From Piper betle (Eukaryota; Streptophyta; Magnoliopsida; Piperales; Piperaceae), in assembly GCA_033002965.1 (NCBI GenBank), contig JAURVB010014978.1, positions 32,588-96,587 of the forward strand: a stretch of DNA of 64,000 nt, read 5' to 3'. The first letter of the stretch is position 1. The number at the start of each line of letters is the position of its first letter. The notes under the pieces were generated by a model. It was not told the origin of the DNA. It saw nothing but the letters and a program-made list of their open reading frames with translations, and did not search any database. Below, piece by piece: positions 1-13,747 of the stretch. The translations under genes and the position numbers were made by a program.

Positions 1-342
1 CAAAAGCATGTTGATGTTGAATTTTATAACTTTTGAATATTCATCAAGGAGTAAGGTGAATTAGTGTGTCTCTTTCTATATAAAATCCTTGAATCTTTGC
101 CCTTCAGAACTACAAATGCTAAGAACTATTAGCAACTGATAATGCGAGTAAGGATTTTCATCTGTGAAAATCAAGTGTTTCGTGCGAGTTGGCAGCCTAT
201 AAATGAAAGAGTGCAAGGTTTACAAGTTTATTTAGTATACAATCTCTATCATACGACTCAAAATATTATTCAAGTGAAGACATAATTCTATGGAACTATA
301 TCAAATTAGAGAAACATTTAATAAACAAAGATTATGATTTAC

Positions 343-2160
<1,818 letters not shown>

Positions 2161-3590
2161 TTCACTCTCAATTGATTACAGCAACTTCGTCTACAAGAAA
2201 AAAATTCACTACAAAAGATAAGTTTTCTTTGTCACCCACAAAAGCATTAATTAACATGCATAATCCACACCTCTCTCCGACCAATCTGATAGAATCAATT
2301 CATCGAACAATAAAAGTACTGCAATTTTGTCTTTGAAAAGGGACTTGCTACTATTGCTTTCTGTAACGAATGTTTTAAAACAGTGTATGGGATGAGGAAC
2401 ACTGTATATTAACAATTAAATCTAATGATATCCTAATCCATGCATGTTCTTTTTTCTCCTTTTAAAAATCACAAGCAGGAAGCAATAGTAATCCAACTTC
2501 AAATATTTTTTTCTTTACAACGAAAAAAGATCTCCCATGAGGAAATGAAGTAAACATCCAAAAAAACAGAGAAAGAAGCCCAGAAACAAATACTCAACAG
2601 ATCAGCCACAACATAAATCATGACCAACAAAAAACCACACGTATACGGTATACTCACTACATCCATGCACAAATTAAGCAAATAACCACTGATCAACCTT
2701 ATAGGAAGCAAACTGAAACAGAAACTCTCGCCAATTATCAAGATATGAAACGGGTATGACCAGCAACGTCAGAAACGAAATTTTCTGCACCTTAAAACCT
2801 GTCTTGATCACTTATATTTATATATATGCGACTGGAATGGAATCGAGATCAGAGATTCAGAGGAACCACGCATGTATGGTCATACCTTTAAGCAACCCGT
2901 CAACGTATTATAGGGGCTGCTGAGACAAAAACAGTAAGTCGTGAATGGACAGAAGACAAGCAAAGAAAGAAAATAGCTCTTTACAGTGAGACGTCCGGAA
3001 CAATACAAACAAGGTCGGCTCCATCGTCATTGCCATTTGCCCACGTCTGCTAGTATAGAAAACGAATACTTCTAATGCTAGGACTGGTCAATAAAACAAC
3101 ATGAATCTTATAGACTTATATATCAATTGCAGTGAAGAATAAATGTGTAGACTAGATTGGTCTATGAGACCAACAAAGAATTGGATTCATCCACGCTCTA
3201 CACACACAAAAAAGGATTGGATTCATAACTGGTAAAAAAAGAAAGGTTTGGATTCATCATTCATATTTTTCAGCCTTAAGAAGAGTAGATTTGTCCATTG
3301 ATGGTCAAGCAATGAGATGAGTGAATTGCCTGAGTTCCAAATTCCAATGGCGTCCATGCACGCGTAAAAGCATTGCTGTGAGAATAAGTTTGAACCGTCC
3401 AATTCTTCCCGTCCAATTCCACTTTGTATATATCTAAGGCAAAAATATATATATATAAATTAAATTATTAAAATTCAACTTTGAATCGGCCAATTCAAAT
3501 CAATTTTAATCTATTTATAAATAATTCATTAATTATCATTCTTACAAAATTTTGTATAGTTTAACATTTGATAATTATATAATAAATAAA

Positions 3591-3617
3591 ATATAATATA
3601 TATATATATATAATATA
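3591..3617. repeat. AT-rich (TA)n microsatellite
   Basis: Near-perfect run of alternating T and A in AT-rich intergenic DNA. Confidence 0.8.
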
Positions 3618-3792
3618 AGAGAATTCTAACTTCTTGTCCACTTGTCACTCACGTTTTCACCTTGTTTATGATATTTTGTATATTAAAGTTTATAAAACTT
3701 GCTTAAGATTACTTTATTTAATAGATAAATTGACAAAAAAACTTTAATACTATTTTCTATTCTCACTTTATTATTCTTAATAAACTAATTTT

Positions 3793-3825
<33 letters not shown>
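3793..3825. repeat. Compound (CA)n(TA)n microsatellite
   Basis: A short CA run passes directly into about twelve TA units, in intergenic DNA. Confidence 0.9.
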
Positions 3826-4422
3826 GCAATTTTTTATAATTTTCTCAATTCAAAATAATAAATGAATCGATCATGAACGTGTTGGATTCAAAGTTTTGAA
3901 AAAACCAATTCAAATGCCTATTATGATTTTTACAACAATATATAAAACACATAGAAGTCAGATTTTATTTGATAAGTCTTTGAATCGAACACCATCAATA
4001 TATATATAAAAGAAATATAAATTAGACACTTACCAAGTTCTAGCCTTATGATTAAAAGTATATATTTATTTCATCCAATTTTTTTCATGGCATATTACAA
4101 AAAATATTATAATGATTGTAAATTTATCTAAAACTACATCGGATAAGGCTCCAATAAATTATTCAAAAAATTTTTAATTTACCATTTTTTAATAATGTCC
4201 AATATTTTGTGCACCATTTCGGAAAAAAATATTATAAATAATTTTTTGTCTTAGAAATCAAGTCGAGTCAAACTCATAATTTTTTAGATGTAATAAAAAA
4301 TGATGTGTGTTGAAAAATAAAAAAATTATTTATACGTTTAAAAAAATTGTCAAGTTTAACATATATATATATATTTTTGTCACGGCTCGGAATGGCCATT
4401 AAGCCGGTTCAATCTACCTCCT

Positions 4423-4425
<3 letters not shown>

Positions 4426-4457
<32 letters not shown>
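4426..4457 (+). repeat. (GCC)n trinucleotide repeat near the Ycf20-like 5' leader
   Basis: About ten perfect GCC units at the abrupt change from AT-rich spacer to mixed-composition DNA, as often seen near plant transcription starts. It probably lies in the promoter or 5' UTR of the Ycf20-like gene. A leader intron is plausible: donor near 4819 (AAGACG then GTGAGC) and acceptor near 5171 (CCTATTACAG). Confidence 0.75.
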
Positions 4458-4459
<2 letters not shown>

Positions 4460-5269
4460 ACCACCACCATCACCGTCCCACCTCTAGATGCCAGCTCTTA
4501 TCGCCCATTAGAGGCTGCGCTTCTTCCCCGCGGCCTAGCTTTTTCGGTGACTGTCTGACCCTTCTCTTTTTTGCTTATTTTGGTGCTCGTTCTCGTTCTC
4601 TTTGTCGCCATTTTTGCTGTTCTTAGTTCATAACGCGGGTGTCGGGGGAATTAGATTTTTGAGGTTTTTGGTTGAAGAAAAATCGTTTCTTTGAGGTTGA
4701 TTCGTGGTGATTCGTTTGAATTCTGACGTTGAAGCTTGATTCTAGTTAAGTAGAAGTTTCTGATTGACTTCTTCGATGCGGTGGATCGATATTTGTTCTT
4801 CGTTACAAGTGTGAAGACGGTGAGCAACACTCTTGTTTTTGCCTTGTGTTTTTTTTAGATGTCGTATATATGAACAAAGAGAGTGGATAGGGTGATATTT
4901 GGTGTGGAAGTTGTTGTTCGAAGTGAAAGCTGATTCTCATTTAGCTTATAAGCTTGAGTTTTTCAATGTGCTTACTCAAGTGTGAGCAAATGTACTGGAT
5001 CACTCTGAAACTGTTAATTCCATAGTACTGTTAGCTCTATCAAAACCTTCAACAATCCGTTGTTGTGATTCTTTGAGCCTTTTGTGACTAGGAAATTATA
5101 TTACAAATTTATCTGATCATGTAATATACATAGTCTCAGTTGCTAATCTGGACTTGCCGTTCCTATTACAGGTTTAGCCTGTGAGGTCTTTTTGACAGTT
5201 ATATGGTTAGGTGCTGATTACCTAGCTGAGTGGCTCCCCTTCTTTCATCTCGCTTTCTTTGTGGTGTAC

Positions 5270-6420
5270 ATGGCTGCCTTGCCGGTACAATCAGCCGTGC
5301 ATGTAATTGAGAATGCAAGCTCGAATAAATTGTATGTTTGCCCATCAAACTGCTGTACAGAGAGAAGATCCAATGTTGGTACTTTTTGTACAAGAGGGAC
5401 TACAAATTTCACGAAAGATGAACCTGTATCTGGAAAGAGGTATGTGCTTTTGTTTCTTCAAGCTTGAAAATGCTCATCTTTTTTTTTGCATTGTATTTAT
5501 GCAAACTCCATACCTTGGTTTAACCTAAAGAACTGCATATGAAATGCATGGCGGGCAGTATTGGAAATGTATCCCGAGTCTGTTTGAGAATCAACGATAT
5601 AAGAACTTTGAGTATGAGTTTTGTCACGTGATATGCATAGGTACAATTTGTTTTTTCCTGAACTGGATTGTTTTATCTTGTAGATGAAGGTTGGCTAGCT
5701 TGTAGTCCATAAATCATACGTGTTTTGCCCCCAGTTGGGAATTCAAAACTGGTGCCTTGCAATGCTTGCAAGTTAAAAGTACATTTGAGTACTTCCGAAT
5801 TGAATTGTGCTATGTAGGGAAATCCTTCCATTTGATGAGATCTGTATTTAACAAACCTTAGAGACATAGAAATCCCTATATATTGCCTTTCTGTTGCTTA
5901 AATACTTTGTTGGTGTAGGACTTGTGGTTTATTCATTTGTTTCAGCATATTTTGTTCTCTACTTTGAGCAGTAATAGAACAAGGAGACCTAGTTCAAGTA
6001 TTACTTTTGCCTTGAATATTGGGAACTCTCCTTGTGATGGTAACCAAGAAAGTTTTGCCGATGGAGAGAGCTCCGGACTTGTTGGAACTGTATGGAAAGA
6101 ATAGTTGCTGCCGGCAGTAGGCAGTTGCTTGAAAAGCTCAATGCTGCTAGAAAAAACTTCCTCGTGAAGGTATTTCTTCTACTGCTGGGTTTCTATACCG
6201 CCAATGCTTTGGCAACAATTCTCAGGCAGACAGGTGATTGGGATGTTTTAGTTGCTGGCATTGTAGTGGCAGCCATAGAGGGATGGGAATGCTCATGTAC
6301 AAAAAGCCAATGTCGGTCATGGCCAACAATGGGAAACTTCAGTCTTTGGTGATGATTAACTTCTGGAAAGCTGGTATTTGCTTGGGCTTATTTGTTGAAG
6401 CCTTTAAACTTGGAAGTTAG
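5270..6420 (+). CDS. Ycf20-like plastid protein, with two probable sequence-error frameshifts
   Basis: Nuclear homologue of plastid/cyanobacterial Ycf20; Arabidopsis members (e.g. NPQ7) affect non-photochemical quenching. Two exons: 5270-5439 and 5972-6420. The start is the in-frame ATG of [20 protein letters not shown], giving a transit-peptide-like N-terminus. The conserved core in exon 2 reads [46 protein letters not shown] and [20 protein letters not shown], with two hydrophobic segments. The frame breaks twice: at about 6093, where one more G in TGG restores VWERIVAAG, and at about 6281-6285, where one more base restores [12 protein letters not shown]. With both added the CDS is 621 nt (206 aa), normal for the family, so the gene is probably intact and the breaks are consensus errors. 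Recent pseudogenisation is the alternative. Confidence 0.88.
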
Positions 6421-8764
6421 GTTCCAAGTCATTCTTGCCATTGTAATTTACAGTTTTGAAGTTTGGAAGTTTGTGTGTTATGTGTATATTGTTCTATTTT
6501 TCATGGTTAAATGAGATTATTCTGACATCACTTCTCTGCAAATGGCATTGCTTACATAAATTGCTTCATTTACAGTGTGAAATCTGGACACCAACTTCAC
6601 AAGAGGGAAGGTAGAGAACTCCCAGATGGACTTCATAGTTTCAAACGAGTTCATACTCACAAACAAAAAGAAAAAAAAACATACACACACACATTGGGGT
6701 GGGCGCATAAGCTTCTGATCGAATTTGGCTTATTGGATTCGACTAAATAAAAATAAATTAAATATAGATATTTTTTTATTTGACTGAATATATGATATTT
6801 TTATATCAATAATATAATATTTTTAACATTTGTGAGGTTAATATTGTGTTTTATGAAAATTTCAAATCATGATATACATTAAAATTAATTAAATTTATAC
6901 ATAAAATTTATTAAAATTAATTATATTTATACATAAAATCGATATTTAATATATAAAATAACTTAAAATAACTTACATAAAAAATAAAAGACATTCTCAT
7001 ATTTAGGAATAGAATACTACATTCATATTAACAATCATATCAAACCACTTAATATATAATTAGAATGACCTCAATTAGTATTATAATTTTTTACTAAATT
7101 TTCAAAATTTCACCATCGTACACATTTCCAAGTCAAAAAATATATAATCAAAGTATAGAAGCTTTAAAGTAATATTTAACATCAAAATGTAATCTAATAT
7201 TACGTGTACTTCAAAAATCAAATATTCTAGTAATTAATTCTTCATCTAGATATAACTGACTTACATGAAAAAATATACAAAAAGTTAATTATTTGTAGAA
7301 ATATTTTACAAATATTAGAAGAATAAAAACTAAATATATCATTCTTACATGCCAATTATAAATATAATCATCAATATATTCTCATTCTTCAATATTCACT
7401 ATTGTAAACAAATTTAATGATGAATTTATTTGTTTATCTACAAGTAAAAAATTTAGTAGCAAGAGAAGAATATATGTTTAAAAATATATCAAATATAAGA
7501 AATACATGAATATAAGATATGAATTACTTTTATTTTCACTCCTCAACTAATTTTGGGCACGTGTTAAAATTTCAAATATTTTTAGGCTCAAACTATTCAT
7601 GACTGACTCAATTGTTTGGCGAATGAATGACTAAAATATTTCGAGTAATTTTTTTCAAAATAGAATATTTTACTATGCTCAATCTCTACCATAATAATAT
7701 ATCAAATTACTCGCTTACTCCATCTATAAAAAGAACAGATGGTTCATCTAAATAATTTTCCAAATTAATTTATATTAATTCCTTTGATGAACATTACATG
7801 ATCAAGTTACTTAGTCTTGCCAATTTCCCATTTAGGCCTCCAAAAGAACAAATAATTTTTAATAGAAGGCTTATTTGATACATATTTAACTATAGATTTC
7901 ATATAATTCTTATTTTTAAAAATTTCATCTTATAATATAATATTTTTTATGTAAATATTTTTTTAAAAAATTAATTTTAATTTTTATGTTAATTAACACG
8001 AGAGGAACTAAAAAAATAATTATATAAATAAAATATTAATTATTCATGACAAAAATAATATTTATAATAAAATAATAAAATAATAAAATAATAAAATAAA
8101 TATTAAATAAAAATAATTTTTAATATTAAATATGACCAGACCGAAGAATGAACAACGCACACACAATGGCAGAGAAATCAGTTAATCGTTTATTGCAACT
8201 GACGAGAATCACGGGTGGAATAAATTCGCCAGAGCCTTCAATTTGAGGGACCCCAAAGCCAAGCTCTTGTCTGTATCCTGTTATATTATATCACATGCTC
8301 CTGTCCCATACATGGATATATCTTCAAGAAAACTGCACTTATATTACATCTAATCATCATCCAAAACCATAACAGCAGGAAGCTTTGCTGATAGAACACT
8401 GTTTATCTTCTTCGGACCATCTCCTTCAAAAGTTGCATATCAGATCATGAACCAATTATGTATAACAATGGCAGAGCTACCCTTAAATCTTAATAAACTT
8501 GGGCTCTTGGGCACAAAAAGAATGATCCTGCAGCTGCAAAGAGAGACTATTATTCAATTCATCTTTGGAAACTTCTCAAGGAGATATCTGTGGGTGACCT
8601 GATTTGTACACTAAATAATACACGACCCTACTGATTCTACATATTCTTGCTCCAAGAGAAGATATCAAGGAAACACAGGAAAAAAAATAGCACCATTAAG
8701 CATATAAGCAAATGTAGTTAACACTGTAGTAATTAGCATAGTAACATTTCCCGAGGCTTCTTAC
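6421..8764. other. AT-rich intergenic region
   Basis: 3' flank of the Ycf20-like gene followed by about 1.5 kb of very AT-rich DNA without recognisable coding sequence. Simple repeats include a short CA run near 6681-6693 and (AATAA)-type units near 8060-8103. From 8160 to 8760 composition is more balanced. On the minus strand near 8553-8600 a short acceptor-like site is followed by an open stretch and a TGA, but I could not assign it to a gene. Confidence 0.5.
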
Positions 8765-9281
8765 TGTTAGATTTTGAACGTATATATACAGGTATATAAT
8801 TGTATTATATGTTATTAATAAGGTTTAGGCTTAAATTAAATTGATCTATTAAAATTAAAGTTAATAGGTTATTAATATTTAAGATAAATATGTGGAGATA
8901 CCATATATTTAAGATGAGTATGGATAAATATATGTAGATATCGTTTTTGTAATCTCTAATTTATGATGGGTTGAATTGAAATTATGAAAGATAAGAATAA
9001 ATATGGTTATACGAATAAATACAGTTATGGTCCCCGAATTCGCACCGTTATTTTTCTTTTCTGGTATCCCATTATTCAGGAACTTTGGCCTTGGAAAACC
9101 GGTATAAAATTTGAAAATCAAATCAGAAAAATCAAAGAATTGCTTTACTATTATGGATCTATGTACGTTTCTGTTATTAAATTTATTTTCTTAATGATTT
9201 GATACGAAGAAGGTTTTATTGACGATGGTTTTATCATTTATGTAATTTTGGTTAAAGTTTTAAAAAAATTTTATTCAAACA
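8765..9281. mobile_element. Solo LTR (517 bp) with 5-bp target-site duplication
   Basis: The segment starts TGTTAGATTTTGAACG and ends TTCAAACA, so it has the 5'-TG...CA-3' termini of a plant LTR. It is flanked on both sides by CTTAC (8760-8764 and 9282-9286), a perfect 5-bp target duplication. No primer-binding site or retroviral-type gene lies next to it, so it is best read as a solo LTR left by recombination between the two LTRs of an intact element, probably Copia-type from the TGTTA start (inference). The apparent ORFs inside it are not meaningful. Confidence 0.8.
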
Positions 9282-9286
9282 CTTAC

Positions 9287-10302
9287 ATCATAAAACCGAG
9301 AGTGTGCTTACAACAACACCTATTGTGAAACAACAGATTCTGATGGTTTTGAATGAAGAGGACTTCATTGATTGTCATGGGCCTCATGGCCAAAATTTTG
9401 GAATTGACATAACTCAAGCAGTGTCAGAAAACAAAATCTTTGAAATTTAAGAAAGACAACTTCACATGATTGCTGTCCAAACGGATCTTTAAGCTTTACC
9501 TGGCCTTTGTCAGCAACAAAATAGTAGAAGTCTTAGGGTATCAATAGGAGCAATCGTCGGCAACTTAACTTACCAATGAAAACCCAGCTTTGCTTTAGAA
9601 AACAAATATTGGAAAAAAAAGATGCATTTTCCCAGTTATCTTCATGTATTTTTTTCTCATAACAAAGCTTTCAGGGAGATTTTGGGCCAAAAATCTTAAC
9701 AGATCAATTCCAAATCAAGCATTTACAGAATTAATCTTCTTATTCAATTATGTCCATAAGAATCTCTCCATACCATATTCACAAACGTGAATGCACAATG
9801 ACAAGTATATATATAACATCCTCTCACACACATAAACCTGTACAGATTGGTAGTACTTGAAGTGACAATAAGCAGAAACTTGTGACAATTCATTACAGTA
9901 ATAAGATGGACCAAAGAACTAAATGGAGTCAAATAACGTACAAATCAAACAATCTAAACAAGAGCATAAACCAAAACATTTATCCAATTCCCTCCCATAT
10001 CCATGACACCACATGCCAGTCAAAAAATAACATTCTAGTTATAACATTCTCTTGGAGCCATATATATAACAAAGTATTCGGCAAATTTTGCACCACATTT
10101 CCACTCAAAGAAATAGATTACAGCATAAAACCAGGCTGGACTGGCTGCATTCTATGAAATTAAGAGAGAAAAAAACAAAGTGATTCAAGAACAAGTTAAA
10201 AGACAACAATAATTGCAGGATAGAATTCCTACATACACATTTCCCTCCAACATAGAAATACAAGTTTATGATCAAGACATTGTTAAGAAGCTAACCTCAC
10301 TA
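9287..10302. other. Spacer and probable 3' UTR of the BIR-type kinase
   Basis: No assignable coding region. Around 9300-9450 there is a 45-50 codon open stretch on the plus strand without recognisable similarity. The part nearest 10302 is likely the 3' UTR of the minus-strand kinase gene. Confidence 0.4.
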
Positions 10303-12100
10303 TCACTTTTCTGCATCATTTCTACCAAACATCAGAGGAAACTCCTCATCATTCTCCAAGAAATCGCCGGCGCCGCATATCGACCTCAGGGATTGATAAA
10401 CATTATCTAGAGAAGGCCTGTCCTTGGGCCTGGAAGCAACACAAGCACAGGCGGCCTTCAAGACCTGCAGAATCTGATCATCATGCCCCTTCCCCCACAA
10501 ACACCTATCAACCACCTCCCTAATCCTACCAGCCATGGAGCAGTAATTCACCCAATCCACCAAATTGCCCTTAAACACCTCCCCCCAAAGCTCACGTCCA
10601 ATGGCTTCTGCCCAGTGACCAGCTCAAGAAGAACCACACCAAACCCATAAACGTCACCTTTAATGGAGGCCACCAGAGTGCTAGCATACTCGGGAGCAAC
10701 GTACCCAAAGTCTCCAAAATCACCGTGTATGAAAGTGCTTGCATTCTTCTCCAATGGCGCCATCAATTTAGCTAGACCAAAGTCTGTGATCCTCGCAATA
10801 TAGTCCTCATCGATCAGTATGGCGTTGGAGCTAATGTTCTGATGCAGCACCGGCGGCATGAACCCGTGGTGCAGCCATGCCAGCCCCCTCGCCGCCCCGG
10901 CGGCGACTCGCCGGCGTGTCGTCCAGTCCAACGCCGGCGAGGGGGAGTGGAGGAGGGAGGCGAGAGTGCCGTGGGGCATGTGCTTGTAGACGAGGAGCTT
11001 CTCGTCTTGGACGGCGCAGTAGCCGAGCAGGGGCACGAGGTTGGGGTGGCGGAGATGGCCGAGGCCGACCATCTCCGCCTTGAACTGCTTCTCTTGCAGC
11101 CGGCAAGAGATCAACCGCTTGACCGACAATGCCGAGCCGTCGGGGAGGACGGCGAGGTAGGAGGTCCCCGTCCTGCTACTGGTGATGGCGTTTTGTGGTG
11201 AGAAGTTGTTCGTGGAGGAGATGAGGTCAGCAAGCCGGAGCTTTGTTATAGGCTTGTGGAATAGGACAACCATGGCCAGCTTGTTGCGGCGGAGCACGTT
11301 GGTCCAGGGGGAGGCGGTTTTCCGGAGGCGGGGGAGAAGAGCCACCGCCAGTCGGCGAAGCAGAGGAGGAGGGAGACGGCGGCGCCGACAACGCCGGCGG
11401 CGACGATGACGACCAAGCTCCGGCGGCCGAGCTTGGAGCACGGGGAGCGGACGGCGGCGCCGCAGAGGCGGTCGTTGCCGGAAAAGCCGGCAGGGTCGAA
11501 GGCGGCGAGGAAGGCCGGCGCGGCGCCGGCGAGGCGGTTGTTGGCAGCGGAGAACCTCTTGAGGCGGGTCAGCCGGGCGAGGTCGGGCGGTATGCCGCCG
11601 GTGAGGCGGTTGTCATCGAGGCGGAGGGAGTTGAGATACTTGCAGTCGGCAAGCTCCGGCGGGATATCGCCGGAAAGCTGGTTGCTTGACACGTCGAGGT
11701 GGACGAGGTACGGCAGCCACCGGCAGAGCTCCGGCGGGAATCCGCCGGCCAGCCGGTTACCGGAAAGATCCAGGCTGTTAATCGACGGGCAGTACTGGAG
11801 CGCAGCCGGTATGCCGGAGCTACCGTTTCCGTCGCCGGCGCCGGCAAGATTCATGCTTGGCAGCCGGAGGTCGATGATGCGGTTCTCCTGGTTGTTCCAG
11901 CAGGTGACGCCGACGAAGTTGCAGATGAAGCCGACCTCGGCGGTGGCGTTGGAGAATCGCCATGAGGAGAGCTTGCCGTCGCTGTCCACCAACCAGCTCT
12001 TCACTCCCTGCAAGCACTTGATATCGTCTTCCTTGACCGCCGGATCTGCAACCACCGCAACAACGAAGAAGACGAGCAAGCCAAGCCCAAGGGGGCTCAT
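10303..12100 (-). CDS. BIR: BIR-family LRR receptor-like pseudokinase, two probable sequence-error frameshifts
   Basis: Plasma-membrane LRR protein of the BAK1-interacting receptor (BIR2/At1g27190) group; family members bind BAK1 and restrain its immune complexes. Single exon. The ATG at 12100 begins MSPLGLGLLVFFVVAVVADP (signal peptide). Then come the N-terminal cap with CNFVGVTCWNNQENRIIDLR, about five LRRs to residue ~205 (LVHLDVSSNQLSGDIPPEL), a TM segment near 225-250 (SLVVIVAAGVVGAAVSLLL), and a kinase-like domain. The HRD motif is replaced by HQN in VLHQNISSNAILIDEDY, as in catalytically weak BIR proteins, while DFGLAKL is kept. The frame breaks at G run 11307-11311 and C run 10581-10586; one extra base at each rejoins the segments into exactly 1800 nt (599 aa, normal length). 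Very GC-rich compared with its neighbours. Confidence 0.9.
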
Positions 12101-13747
12101 TCCTCGTTGCAAAAATCGGAGCTTTCTTGGGTTGGAGGTTGGAGGTTGGAGGTTGGAGGGGACGTGTGGGAATGTGGGAAATGTGAAATAGGAGGTGGGG
12201 AGTAATGGGTAGATCAAGATGCGATAAAAGGTGAAGGAGGTAATGCGTTGGAGCTACTGGTGATACAGGGAGAGTGGCTGTGGGAGAAGGTGGAAGATGA
12301 TGGAGAGCAGATTGACTACCCTGGGGTAAATGAAATGGCAGAGACTGTGGTGAAGAAAATGGTTAAGAGAGGAGACATTGAAAATGTTATATATCGCTCT
12401 GCTACTCTATATGGTTCTTCTAGCTATCTCTCGTGACTCTTGAACTTCTCCACTGATTGAACAAAGTGACCAAACTATGATCTTCCACAATCGACAGTCA
12501 AATACAGCAGGAAGCACAGTATGGAAACATGGAAAGTGGAAAGATTTGGGAGAGACTTTTAGATTGTGTTAGGACTTGGGTGCTGTGTAATTTATTCTTT
12601 GACGCCTCTCAAGTCTTTACATTTGCACCACTTTTTGTGGTTTGTCAAGGATATTACAGCACTTTGAAGGCAAATATGATGATATATTTTGTAATTAGTG
12701 TAATCTTGATTTTGGGGGGAGAAGGAAAGCGGAGAGTTTTGGGAGACTTTGGATAGATTGTGTTTGTTGTGTTCGGAAATTGCAATGGGTGTTTTTTATG
12801 AACTCCATTTGCATATTATTAATCAGTTTTAATTTTTATCGCATTTCCATGAATGGGTACAAGAATAGTTGCATGAAAAAAATACATCATTAATAATTAT
12901 GCTTTTTGAAAAACTGTTACAACTGTTTACTAGTGACTGATAATTCTTGGAAGAGAAGGTAAAACTGTCGCTCTTAAAATAACTACTGATCTATTATTAA
13001 AATCTTTTGTAGTATGGTACTCTGATCTCCTTAATCTGACCATTCTCTAGACTCTACAATCTCCACCACTTGTGGAAATTACAGCATTTGAAAGTCATGT
13101 ATTTGGATGGGGAGAATTACTGCATTGATGAACTCTTGGTATAGGGGGAAGGAAAAAGTAAGGGGGGACAAAATGATGGAGCATCAACCTGGCTACTTTC
13201 ATGGAAGTTTCATGTGTTTTTCAGGTTGTTGAGCTAAGCATTGGCATTCAGGGCACCAGTGCCATTTCTCAACTTGCAGTTAGGCTTTTTGGAATTATAA
13301 TCAGAATATACTAAGGTGTACTTGGCATTAACAAATCGCTTTGGGACTAAATATTCTGTAGAAAAGGTCTTTCACAGTAAAAGAGATTGTCACTGGAGTA
13401 ACACAACTTGGTTGAAGACTAGATTTTGATTCCAGAAGACAACCTCATGTTTCCAAGTTTGTCATTGAAGATGTGCTCACTCTATACTAGGAGGACTTGA
13501 CCTTCAAGAAAGTTTAACATCCTTTCCAATCATGTATTTTAACTTCTATCTTGTGTTTTTTTTTATGTTCAACATAGAGGGCAAAAAAAATGCAGACAAT
13601 TTTTAGATGGTGTCCATGGAAAGCTTCAGAATCAGAAGTAGACATGGATGCAGTGGCCCACTTCAAAGTAGGAGAAAAAAATCTACGAACAGATATTTGC
13701 TCACTGTAATGCCATTGTATGTGCTCAAGCTAGCAAGTTCCAAAGTC
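12101..13747. other. Divergent intergenic/promoter region
   Basis: Lies between the divergent BIR-type and RbcX genes. It holds short unrelated open frames (e.g. 12248-12436, 12529-12756) without domain signatures and is probably promoter and leader sequence for both genes. An ATG at 13607 in frame with RbcX exists, but the residues it adds do not resemble a transit peptide as well as those from 13748. Confidence 0.45.

Larger units (their letters stand above)
2161..4380. other. Intergenic region upstream of the glycolate oxidase gene
   Basis: No convincing coding sequence. The proximal part probably holds the glycolate oxidase leader intron and promoter: a TATATAAATATA-type stretch on the minus strand near 2811-2826 could be its TATA box, with a leader exon ending at a possible donor near 2699 (inference). 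From about 3420 to 4380 the DNA is extremely AT-rich with simple repeats. It separates two divergent genes. Confidence 0.5.

Noticed and set aside
9480..9600. Minus-strand segment reading DFYYFVADKGQ followed by a donor-like GTAAAG, near the solo LTR
   Set aside because: Preceded by an in-frame stop without a good acceptor and no adjoining exons; not enough for a gene call.
10831..12191. Overlapping ORFs on both strands over the BIR gene (e.g. 11406-12191 plus, 261 codons)
   Set aside because: GC-rich shadow frames of the real LRR kinase; low-complexity, no domains.
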